Made by a program: the position numbers and the translations under genes | DNA from: Orbilia blumenaviensis | Taxonomy: Eukaryota > Ascomycota > Orbiliomycetes > Orbiliales > Orbiliaceae | Reading direction: 5' to 3' | Assembly (NCBI GenBank): GCA_036872755.1 | Contig: JAVHNS010000008.1 | Coordinates: 2,232,001-2,296,000, forward strand | DNA: 64,000 nt | Notes under the pieces: generated by a model | What the model saw: only the letters and a program-made list of their open reading frames with translations | What the model was told of the DNA's origin: nothing | Database searches by the model: none | Shown: in pieces, positions 47,048-57,336 of the stretch | Numbering within the stretch: the first letter of the stretch is position 1 | Layout: each line of letters starts with the position of its first letter

Positions 47048-47520
47048 ATGACCCGCGCCCAGCAGACTATTTCGGGGGGGCTCTTGTTCTCATCGGTCTG
47101 TCCTAGCTGTCCCTGTTGTTCAAGCGTCCGTTTCTTTCAACTGACCATCATCGCTATTCATTAAAATGTCTATAGTTATATCTCGCTTGCTACTTGCAGT
47201 TGATCCCATTCCCACCCGTTATCCAGGAGCAAATCATCCCCGTGGTGAGTAATGCCCTTTGACACTTGTACATTACTTCAGGACCTAACAGCATATAGTT
47301 TCCATTTTGGCTACTGGTGTCATTCGGAGCGTACTTGCTATTTACTCTCGGATGGGGTATCTTGACCTTCAAAGATAAGGAGGACGCTTACAGGGAATTA
47401 ATACTTGTAACTAGCGCCTACGAGCTACTTTCACGTAAATGTGCGGATGCTTACTTGTGAAATAGGAAATCGATCAAGCAAAGAAAGAGCTACGAGCGAA
47501 GGGAGTGGATGTAGATTGAG
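47048..47520 (+). CDS. DPM3: DPM3, dolichol-phosphate mannose synthase subunit 3
   Basis: Small ER membrane subunit that anchors the catalytic DPM1 subunit. Exons 47048-47095, 47176-47244, 47299-47406 and 47467-47520 give 92 residues. Signatures are MTRAQQTISGGLLFSS, then the first span LYLACYLQLIPFPPVIQEQI, the second span FPFWLLVSFGAYLLFTLGWG, and the soluble C-terminal helix EIDQAKKELRAKGVDVD that contacts DPM1. The acceptor at 47175 (TATAG) restores the first span; a later CAG acceptor would delete half of it. Length matches the family. Confidence 0.94.
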
Positions 47521-47671
47521 AGGCCTCGTATTCTTGGTGCACACCTGGTCTCGGGGCTCAGCAATCGTTGTGATGGACTAATTCGATGCAACGTTCTTGG
47601 TCGGTTTCAAGCTACAGAGCCAAAGTTCACTGTACCAGTCTTTCCAATGCCAATTTAAGGACAAGATTTAC

Positions 47672-48461
47672 CTAGTCACCAGCACCGGATGCACTCGCAA
47701 ATTTTTCCTTATCGGGCTTTCTAGATTTGATGGCCTTTTCCGTATCCATAAAGACTCGTATACCAATCGGGATATCTTCCAGGCCCTCCCACAGGCTAGG
47801 TCCGGGAGATATGTCCTGACCTTGGTTCAATTTTTTATCGTGGTGGTGGTTTCCGTTAGGGATACCTTTGGGGGCCGCAGCGTTATCTCCCAGTACCCTG
47901 CAAAATAGTTTCCCTTCGGCTTGACTCTGAAGAGCCTTCTGTGCCCGAGCATTGGCGGCTGCCCATTCTTCGAGGTCCTCGCGAAAGACATCCCATACTA
48001 TGAACGGCAGTAGGACATCAGCACCAGGTTCCATGGCGATCGATATTTCGAGGGCTTAGAGAAACCAGGGAGAGAGGCTTAGCCTTACCGCAGTTTACAC
48101 AACCGCTCATGCAACAATTGTCCGGTTCTTTGGGCTTCGGCGGCACCAAAACACCAGCTATTATCTGCGCTTGTTCGTTTGTGTCATTGGTGCGCACGCG
48201 CAAGGGTCCCACAAGGCGACTTCCAAACACAAGCTGGGCACGGGCCAGGTAGTCCTCCGGGTCGGCTGGCTTTGGGGGATTTGAAATGGGATGGTGTGCG
48301 GGTTGGACAACGTCTCTAGCAACGTCCGCAGCCGGGTAGTATGCGGGATGCTGCGATGGCACCTGCGGATGGTCAAGCAAAACTAAACGGAAAAATAAGA
48401 ACGCCAGGATGGCCGTCCCAACAATGAGTAAGACGGAGCGACTCGGTGAATTGTGGGTATT
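47672..48461 (-). CDS. Oxidoreductase-like domain protein, mitochondrial type (5' end unresolved)
   Basis: Last exon 47672-47997, previous exon from about 48461 down to 48089. The join NCCMSGCVNC|VWDVFREDLEEW across intron 47998-48088 gives the cysteine signature of the oxidoreductase-like N-terminal domain (OXLD1; yeast YPL107W family). Upstream lies a hydrophobic segment, VLLIVGTAILAFLFFRLVLL, then a Pro-rich linker; the C-terminal tail ends in KSRKPDKEKF. The biochemical role is unknown. The frame has a stop at 48462-48464 and no ATG after it. An upstream frame (48822 to about 48497) has targeting-peptide character (RSVRARFRIIPALG to FTTQAFPLTGFYRR) and probably is the true N-terminus. I cannot find a splice pair that joins the two in phase. 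Confidence 0.8.
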
Positions 48462-49125
48462 TTAGAGGATTAGCTAGTTAGGTATATGTACGTCGGTAGA
48501 AGCCCGTGAGAGGGAAGGCCTGCGTAGTGAAGGTGCTGCTGGCTCTGCAGCCGGTCTTTGACCGGGCACCGGGCACGGGTACTATGGTTTGGGGGAGCAG
48601 GGGATTGCCGAGGGCAGGAATAATGCGGAATCGCGCCCGGACGGATCTCATGGAGTTGATAGCGGTTTCGGTGGACATAGATCGGAGAGGGACCCGGACC
48701 TTTGATTTACATATTGTCGCGGGGGTACGCTCGAAGACGATAATGGCTGTATGCAATGTAGTGTGCATGACTTGCATGCGGTTGATAAATGGGTTAGTTA
48801 AGAGGCACGAAGAGAGAGGCATATGAAGGATTTAAGTAGGCTAGGTAGGCATCCTAACTAGGGAAGCCACTTACCCAGTAGGGTGGTTGAGGGATTATTT
48901 TGTGTTTTATTTCCCTTTCGGGAAATAATGATCTATTGGATTGGACGACAGGGCATCGGATCCGACGGCCGACGCGACGTCATCTAGATCTATTAGGTAG
49001 GTACATAGGTACCTACCCTAGCCTACCTACCGGATAGTACCTGCCTACCTACCTACCTATATATCGAGATATCGCGACGACATGCAAGTACTCGGTCCGA
49101 CTCTCCATACGCTGGCCCTATCGCG
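48462..49125. other. Promoter region between oxidoreductase-like and ABC1-kinase genes
   Basis: Includes the likely N-terminal exon of the minus-strand gene (48497-48822) and TAGGTACC tracts (48990-49070). The two divergent genes probably share control sequences of about 300 bp. Confidence 0.5.
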
Positions 49126-51480
49126 ATGACCTTCGGACATGGGATTGTATCCCGATGTCTTCACCGGACTCCGCACGTCACAAATTCCTATGGTTTCTTC
49201 CAGCGATGGACGTGGACCCAAGGCTTACGGCGCAAGAGAATCTGCTTGCTTACCATCCCTCGTATCGGAATAACAGATACAACCCCGTTAAACCGGACGT
49301 TCTTTTCACAGAGACAGCAGACGTGGTGCAGACGCTTCACCTTTCTTAGAAAAATACTCCCGTCACCCCGGTCATCAATTCTGTTTACGTCTACATCAAT
49401 CTTCCTCTTATCTCCAATTGCCACTACCACCGACGACGACGACGATACCCAGCACACGGAACCACCCACCCAAGATCTGCGTCTGCTCGCTGAATCAGAA
49501 GAGGAAACCCGACGCCAAACGGACGGTCATGGACATGTCATACGGGGAGTGCTACAAGACGTTGCCTACTATCTCCATGCCTTCATACTAGAGCCCGTAG
49601 CCACCAGCCTACGATTCCTTCATCTTGCGTTGCTCTTTCTTCCGGTGATAATATCCATGCCAGCAATATGGATGGGCCCCAGATTGCCTCTTCGGGATGG
49701 AGAAAGGGCTGGCACTATATGGTGGTATGGTTACCTTGTTAGATCCATGGAAATGGCGGGCCCCACGTTTATCAAAGTGAGTCCAAAAAAGTAACGTATC
49801 CATAGTGGTCTGCCTGACTGCCTGTATGTATGTAAAAATGTATGTACTCATGAAAACAGTATTGATTGTTAACATGGTCAAATTGTTCCCCAGTTAGGGC
49901 AATGGGCTGCCTCTAGGACAGATATATTCCCCTCACAGATGTGTTCCATAATGAGCACCCTGCATTCGAATGTGGCCGCCCACCCACTCTCAAAAACCAA
50001 AGAAATCATCGAACAAGCGTTCAACGGGCGTTCCTTTGATAACATTTTCCTCGAGTTCGACGAAACACCCTTAGGCGTGGGCGCCATTGCGCAGGTCTAT
50101 CGCGCTAAGTTGAGGCGAGGCTTTTCAACTTCCATCCCGGAGCCCCAAAACTCAAGCCCGGCAGCCCAGTCCTCACTCAGGAACTCTGCCCAAGAATTAC
50201 TCAGCAAGATAGATACATTTGTTAAACACACGCCACCCAAGACCCCGAGTGACTGGGTAGCAATCAAGGTGTTACATCCTCACGTTGAGCGGCTAGTCCA
50301 CCGAGACCTTCGCATCATGAAAACTTTCGCAAATATAATTAACGTCCTACCAACCCTTGAATGGTTGTCTCTACCAGACGAAGTGGAAAAATTCGGTGAA
50401 ATGATGCGTCTGCAACTTGACCTTCGAATTGAAGCAAACAACCTTCTTAGATTTCGGGATAACTTCAAAAACAGGAACTCTGTCACGTTTCCAATGCCCT
50501 ACATGAGCTATTCAACCAGACAAGTCCTTGTGGAGGAGTTCGCCTTAGGTATCCCGCTGGAAGCGTTTTTGAGGAACGGTGGTGGTGTTTTCCAAAAACA
50601 AGCCGCGGATATGGGCCTAGATGCTTTCCTGCACATGCTTTTAATTGACAATTTTGCACATGCGGATCTTCATCCCGGGAATATCCTGATACGGTTTTAT
50701 AAGCCAGCTTCAGTGCCAAAATTTTCGCGGTTCCCATTTCCGTCCCCGGCATCCCCGCATTCCCATCAGGACCCTCCGGAGGGGGGGGAGGAGCGGGGAC
50801 AGGAGCACAGGCGCGAACGTGATTCAGTCCAGGCGACCGAGGAGGCCCTGTCACGTCTCCGCCCTCTGAATGATAAACCGACTGAGTGGCAGGACGAGCT
50901 CTCCAAGATGAATGATGAAGGGTTTAAGCCACAATTGATATTTATTGATACCGGGTTGGTTACAGAGCTGTCACCTATTAACAGACAAAATTTCCTAGAT
51001 TTATTCACTGCCGTCGCCGAGTTCGATGGGTACCAAGCAGGCGAGTTGATGGCTAGTCGATGCCGTCAGCCCAGCGCCGTCAGAGATAGAGATATTTTTT
51101 GCCTTCGAATGCAGCACCTGGTACTTGGCGTGAAGAACAAGACGTTCACTCTCGGGAAAATCAAAATCGCGGACATTCTTTCTGAGGTTATGTCGATGAT
51201 ACGTTCCCATCACGTGCGCTTGGAGGGGGATTTCATCAACGTGGTAGTTAGCATTCTACTTCTGGAAGGCATAGGTAGAAGACTGGACCCTAGCATTGAT
51301 ATATTCAAAAGTAGTCTGCCAATCCTAAGGCAGCTGGGGGCACAGAGGGGACACCATATACTAAGTACAGATATGGGCATCCTGAAAATATGGCTTGGCC
51401 TCGAGCTAAGAACCATATTGTCAAGTTCCTTTGAGGACGCAGACGCTTCTCTGCTTATTAAATACCTTTGGAATGAATAA
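49126..51480 (+). CDS. ABC1/UbiB-family kinase-like protein, ADCK2/Cqd1 type
   Basis: Exons 49126-49776 and 49894-51480 give 745 residues. An Arg-rich leader with a hydrophobic stretch suggests a mitochondrial inner-membrane protein. The KxGQ motif is split by the intron: MAGPTFIK|LGQWAASRTD. Then come LGVGAIAQVYRAKL (the Gly/Ala-rich loop, closer to ADCK2 than to Coq8), VAIKVLHPHV (lysine), FAHADLHPGNIL (catalytic loop, about residue 472) and FIDTGLV (metal site, about 567). About 80 residues of acidic, low-complexity insert sit between the last two motifs. The C-terminal part (LVLGVKNKTFTLGK to LLEGIGRRLDP) also matches ADCK2. Family members affect coenzyme Q biosynthesis or distribution; yeast Cqd1 is the likely counterpart by sequence type (inference). 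Confidence 0.9.
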
Positions 51481-52170
51481 TTACAACCCCGAAAGCCTGG
51501 CTCCGATCAGCCCGAAGGGCGAGAGTCAGCTCGTTTAGCGGTGTTCGTCAAAAGCCGCAAATTAAAATAGAAATCATGCAATGCAATCAATACCTCTTAA
51601 GCTCTACCTGCTTACTTAAGTATAGACATATACCTAGGTACCTAGCCACTTACCCACCCAGACTACGTAGCTTAAGTATGAATCCACCTAAGTGCACCTC
51701 CATAACCCACTTAGCTAAGCTAAGTAGGTAGGTTCTTGACGAGACGGCTGCAGGCTTCGTGGAGAAAATCGCAAGCAGCCGGAGCCAGTTAAGCATATAC
51801 AACAAGCTGGTGTATCACCACACACAGTTAGCAGCCAAGTAAGAGAGTGCCAAGGCACACGCCTATGGCTCTCTTATTCCTGAGTCACTTACTCCTGTAA
51901 GCCCTAGGTAGGTAGGGTAGGTACCTAGGTAGTTAAATACAACTTCACTAGGTGCTAGAGACTTCGAATAATCAGGCTGCATTCGATTAAATCCTGCGTA
52001 GCTGTGCAACTCATATGATCCCGGGATATGTCACTACAGGAACACCACAACCCTTGAGCCTGAACATCTCTCTCGAGCTCGCTTCTGGTAACCTTCATCT
52101 ATTCGGGTGCAACAAAACTTTAAGGTACCTTCACAACATAACCTCCTCTATACATAGGACATCACCAAAT
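51481..52170. other. Intergenic between ABC1 kinase and ARP8
   Basis: About 690 bp with TAGGTACCTAGG-type tracts (51610-51940). Presumed ARP8 promoter. No gene supported. Confidence 0.55.
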
Positions 52171-54609
52171 ATGCCACCAAGAAAGGCGAACAAGCCGTCC
52201 AAGAAGGACGAAGGTAACTTTTCCGGATAGCCCCCTCTTGCGATACCTGACCGTCCATCTAATCCAGAGCAATCTTTTTTAATCAAGGGCTTGCAAGGAC
52301 CGATAACAATTTAAAGAATCATTCATGGCCTGTTGTTTACCCCATTAACCAAAAGAATTTCTACACGTATGTATGCTCCCTCCTCACGTTCCCGAGCCTG
52401 TTTTGTTTGTTACTAACGCGCCAATAGCGATTACTTGAAGCGTGACGATCAAGCGTTGGTTTGGAGGCAGCGCAGCGAAGCCCCTAGACCTGAAAGGGAG
52501 ACCAAGGATCGCGGTCTCATGCCAGATGGCGAGCCCGAGAAGGATGGCGTCGGCACTGATGGGAAAGATGATGAAGAGCATCCGGAAGTATGGGGCTCCA
52601 GAGTTATCATTGTGCATCCAGGATCCCGTAACCTAAGAATTGGTCGCGCGTCAGATGCCCTTCCCAAGACGATCCCAAATGTTATCGCCCGCCAGCATAC
52701 GCAGTCTGAATGGGAAGAGGACCCTGATCCACGTCCCAAGAGACTCCGGACAGACGAGGAATCGAAGGAAGACCAAGAGGATGTGAGCGACAACACTCCG
52801 CATAGGAGGACAAGGGGAAGCAGTAGAAAATCTGCTTCAGTCGCCGAAAAGGAACCTTCCTATGTAGAATCCTCGTTCCAGTCACTGTTCAACGAGATAT
52901 CCCAAGAGCTAAAGACTCAGATGCGACAAAACAAGCGGAGGGTGTTGCCAAATTCAAGGGAAGGCGTGATAAACCACAACAAGAAGTATGTTCCAGAGAA
53001 TATTAAGGAGCATAATGACCCGTACCGGGCTGAGTGGACCCCAGTAGAAGCCAACCTTCTACATTTTGTTGGACATGACGCTTTGCACATTGCAGATAAT
53101 TCGCTCCCACGGTACAAGCTCTTCTGGCCCTTGCGAGATGGTGTTTTCAACGAACACGACTATGTATCCAAGAGGCGCTGGCATGAAGATGTGACCGTGA
53201 TACTCCGAGAGAGCTTCTTAAAAGAGTTGAATATAGGCCCTGGAGACTACGAGGGATTATCAGCAGTGCTTGTCATACCCGATCTGTATGACAGGGTTTA
53301 TGTGACAGAAATGCTGGATCTGCTCCTTCGCGAATTTCGGTTTTCCCAAGTTTGTTTGTTCCAAGTACGACTCATTCTACTGATTCTTTCCTGCTGCTTC
53401 GGGCTGACAATAATACAGGAAAGTGTGGCCGCTACTTACGGGGCTGGGTTCTCTTCCGCCTGTATTGTCGACATCGGCGCCCAGAAAACCTCAATATCTT
53501 GCGTCGAGGAAGGGATGGTGATACCAGACTCCAGACTCAACTTAAAATTTGGTGGCGATGATGTGACAACTACCTTCATGCAAATGCTTCTAACAAACTC
53601 TTTCCCATACTCTGATATAAATCTTCTACGCCGCTACGACTACCTCCTCGCGGAAGACCTCAAAGTAAAATACACTAGCCTCAACGAAGCCGATGTTGTT
53701 GTTCAATTCCATAACTTCCATGTTCGCGCACCGGGGGAAGAAACCATTAAATATGGCTTTAAGACCTACGACGAGGTATACCTAGCACCACTCAGCCTTT
53801 TTTACCCTGGTATCTTGGACACGAACGATAAACTTCGAGGACGAAGGTCACTCTGGGAAAGGTCTTACGACATATACGACGATGTCCCAAATGACCCAGT
53901 GTCACTTGCACAAAATTCCCTATGCCGCCCTGCAGTTACGACCACGGCCGCCACCTCAAATGAGGAGACCGATATAATGGACGATACAAATATAGGAGTA
54001 AACAGTCGCCCTGGCAGTACCAACCTGACAGCGCCAATGGTGGGAGGCGAGGGAGCTCCAAAGACGCCACATGCAGACTCGCCGATCCCAGAGGAAACGC
54101 CGGATTTACCGGAAGGACCCACCACGACAATCGTAGGGAACAGCTATAGCAAAGCCGGTGAGTCGGATCCGGGGGACCCAGAGCCAGAGGTCGAGGCCCT
54201 GCCTATGCTACCGCTGGATCTTGCCATAATAGAGAGTATCCGGTACGCGGCGAAAGGGGATGAGAAACGCAGCAAAGATTTTTTCTCTGGTATTCTACTA
54301 GTTGGTGGCGGTAGCCTTACCGCAGGGTTCAATCACCTGTTAGAAGAGAGGTAAGGGCGAATGGCAAAGCATTGATATTTTGGGACTTTTCGCTGACAGC
54401 GTCGACGAAGGTTAATTCGGCAAAAGAGCGGCCTTGGAAACTTAACCATCAGTAGCCCGCCCCGCGAGCTGGACCCTCAGGTCCTGGTCTGGAAAGGGGC
54501 GAGTGTTTTTGGGAAGCTTACTAGTACAAACGAGGTCTGGATCAAACAAAGCGAGTACGACATTCTGAATTCTCGGGTTCTACCCTACAAAACATTATGG
54601 ATGTGGTAA
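52171..54609 (+). CDS. ARP8: ARP8, actin-related protein of the INO80 complex
   Basis: Nuclear actin-related protein; part of the INO80 chromatin remodeller's nucleosome/linker-DNA-binding module. Exons 52171-52213, 52288-52366, 52428-53364, 53419-54350 and 54411-54609 give 729 residues. The basic start MPPRKANKPSKKDEG is followed by NQKNFYTDYLKRDDQALVWR, IIVHPGSRNLRIGRASDALP (actin-fold strand), NEHDYVSKRRWHED, the VAATYGAGFSSACIVDIGAQ phosphate-loop region, LLVGGGSLTAGF, and the C-terminal WKGASVFGKL with LPYKTLWMW. Acid-rich inserts (about 100-160 and 520-600) are typical of ARP8. Two acceptors are the second AG in the region: AAG at 52286-52287 and AAG at 54409-54410. I chose them because the nearer ones break the frame. 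Confidence 0.94.
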
Positions 54610-54743
54610 TGGTATCGAAATGCGGCCTAATACCATGACTCAGTTATGGTATAGATTCACGTAGAATCCATGTGATTGGTTCTAAAGTTTATGGAGGGGA
54701 GGTCTTCAAGGCAGCCACTGTTAAAGTATCAACGCCTGTACTT

Positions 54744-56605
54744 TTATTTAGGCGCCGACTGCTGCAAGCACTCTTCATTATTGTTAAGCGATACTGGTGA
54801 ACTGGCATCCTTCAAACTTCCTTCACTGGGCCTTGGCATATCTCTAAGTAACCTCATCATGTCCCTTGTCCCTTTGCTAGTGATCGCTTTTGGTCGAAAA
54901 TCATACAGGATGTTTAGGGCCGCAATCGATCCCATGAACAAAAGAACATCCGGTGATAGAAAGCGATGCAAATATCGGGGTTGTCTTTTCGATTTCCACC
55001 AAGATAATATTGCACTCCGAGCCGCATCGAGAAATAGTAAGCGACTTTCTTTGCGATCGATAAAAGCTGTCAACCCGCCGAGAAAACCCGACAGGTAAAA
55101 AACATGAGGACCAAGGAACTTTGTAGGCAGGAGTCTTTGGCAAAGGCAAAGTGCGGACCAGGATGTAGCTACGGCGAATGTCGTAAAAGCTGACGTTTTA
55201 ATCGTCCGGTTGAATAAGCGAGAGATGGTTTCCCACGGTGAACCCCGGAAGGACCCGAGTTTAGATAAAAACAAGATAGAATAGAAGGCAGAAAATAGTT
55301 GCGCATTCATCTGGAACTGACGCAGACAATATGCAACCCAGGCCCCTGAACAAGAAACGTACTTTGGGTGCGATATAGCACATGACATGTGACGAATCGC
55401 GGGGTGGGCTTCCCGGAACACGGACTTCGTAACCTCGCTGATATTCTCCTTGTGGGGAAACAGAATTGCCGACTTGAATTTTCTAGCAGGCAGGAAAACA
55501 TGAACATCATACTGGATACATGGCGGGCAGAGAGCTACTCACGGGAATCTAATGCGGGCAACATCAGCCATCTGAGTGAGTGTCTGATGACCTGGGACCC
55601 GGACGTGGTCCGTGCCGGTGGATGGGAAAGTCATTAAGGCTTTGTGATATATCTAAAATTTATGGAAGTTATAAGTCAAGTCCATTAAATTTTGAGGTCA
55701 ACATGCCATTTTGACATGGCCCTAATGGTACTGCCGTAGGGAGCTAATGAAAATCGGAGTAGTTCTTGAGGAAACCTACCAGAGGTATATCTCCTTCCCC
55801 ATTCAATAAGACCTTGAAAAGTTGAGCTAGAGCGAAGGGGAAGAGTGTCCAACTCCCGAACCACTGAAAAAAAAAAAAAAAAAAAAAAAAAAACAATATC
55901 AGCAATGCCTTTGTAGATGTATGTTTGAAGCTCCGCCTACTCACCCAGGGTGTTCTGTCAGAAATATGAAGCGCATTTGATAGGTACTCCATGGTTTTAG
56001 TAAAGACATAGGTTGAGATCGTTAGTCTAGCATCCTGTGATGGGATAGAAGCCAATGCGATACCCGACAGCGCGGCAGCGCATGACGGTGCTCCTGGAGA
56101 GAGCAGAGCATCTTTCAGGATCCGTAGAACGCGGGATGGTGCCTTCCGCTGATATGATTCTAGTTTCAGCTGGAGGCGAAGCACCATACGATGAATGATT
56201 CGATGTAATAATATCAAAACCGATAGAGATAACGGAATTCTGACACCAAGCCCATCCCTACTCAGTTTGTTAGCTCAGGCTCTTGGTGTCAAGAGAGATG
56301 CGGTCACAATAAGCTATGGAACATCCCTACCAGAGACGAGGTTTGCTTGAGCGCCGGAGCCGGAGCCGGAGCCTATCGACCGTTGTGAGAATAATAGATC
56401 CGACGAGAAACACCCTACCGCTGAGCCTTATCGTTGCCTTAAACCCGTTTCCACATCCTAATGGAGCGCTGTGGCCGACGCTGTGATTGGCCGCAGTGAA
56501 GGGTTCAGATTTGTAGTCTGGGTTTGAACGCGAAGGTCCATTCCGACGGAGCTTCAAAGCTTCGAGCTCTTCAGGGGAGATCAAACAATCCAGCAATTGA
56601 CGCAT
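54744..56605 (-). CDS. TMEM135-like multi-span membrane protein
   Basis: Exons 56331-56605, 55945-56257, 55780-55863, 55543-55652 and 54744-55482 give 506 residues, each junction in phase. It has several hydrophobic segments (GRVFLVGSIILTT, AALSGIALASIPS, WFGSWTLFPFALAQLF, AFTTFAVATSWSALCLC, FYLSGFLGGLTAFID, VLLFMGSIAALNILYDF). The conserved-looking segment HPAIRHMSCAISHPKYVSC recalls the Cys/His-rich stretch of TMEM135 and fungal relatives. Mammalian TMEM135 is linked to peroxisomes, mitochondria and lipid homeostasis; a similar role here is only inference. A poly-A run (poly-T on the transcript) of about 29 serves as the pyrimidine tract before exon 3. The family call is moderate; the gene is real. 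Confidence 0.68.
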
Positions 56606-56791
56606 CTCAGGAATAATTGAGGAAAATCAATCAAACCCCAAACATATCGTGCATAGTTTCAGATCAAAGCATCGCCAAAAATTACCGAGGCATGAACCAA
56701 AAAAAATCACGTGTAGGTACATCCAACCGCTTAAAGTAGTTAAGTACTAGTCTCGGCCCCAGACGCTGTTGACCACAACTTTACCTCAACA

Positions 56792-56827
56792 CATGATATG
56801 ACATGACATGACATGACATCATGTCAA
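56792..56827. repeat. ACATG pentanucleotide repeat
   Basis: Four to five tandem ACATG units ending in a short palindrome ATGACATCATGTCAT. Confidence 0.85.
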
Positions 56828-56850
56828 TGGGATACACATACATGCATGGC

Positions 56851-57137
56851 ATATATTAATCCGAAATTAAGAAATGCTTCTCGTGAAAAAGTGGGTTTAT
56901 AATAGAAACGTTTCTTATAATAATGCGCCGCATGACTCTGCTGGGCTGCCTGATTATTGCTATTAATGCAGCTTTCCAGCCTCCTACAGCATATCTTAAG
57001 TAGTGAACAGGCGTAAACAGGACATTGCTTATAATCAATGCAAAATATTCCTATTTTCTTCTTCTTTTTATAAGAAGCGTTTCTTCTAATCAGGAGTTCC
57101 TGATATTCGGAACATTTCTTAATTTCGAATTGATGTG
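56851..57137. mobile_element. MITE-like element with degenerate terminal inverted repeats
   Basis: CGAAATTAAGAAATG at 56862-56876 is exactly reverse-complementary to 57113-57127. A second pair, AGAAACGTTTCTTATAA at 56904-56920 and its complement at 57068-57084, matches in 16 of 17 positions. The mismatches in and around the arms are mostly C/T. The two pairs are nested with similar spacing, so the arms are about 60-70 bp of a 280-290 bp element with no coding capacity. I cannot define a target-site duplication. Outer borders are approximate. Confidence 0.65.
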
Positions 57138-57336
57138 GGCTTTAGCTGATGCACGCAAAGGCGTAACTGAAACATATCAAAACAAACAAATCAATTATTG
57201 GCATGGATGGTTGGACACTCTGCTACTCCAACAAACGAATCCATTGGACATATAGACCGTCTAACCATCTCACGCCTAAATCACCTTCGTTCGTACTTGT
57301 ATATGTAAATTCATGTAGAATCCCCAGAAGCCCCCC

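Larger units (their letters stand above)
56606..57336. other. Intergenic between TMEM135-like start and VPS9-gene end
   Basis: Contains the TMEM135-like promoter, a GACAT repeat (56792-56827) and the inverted-repeat element described separately. No gene supported. Confidence 0.6.
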
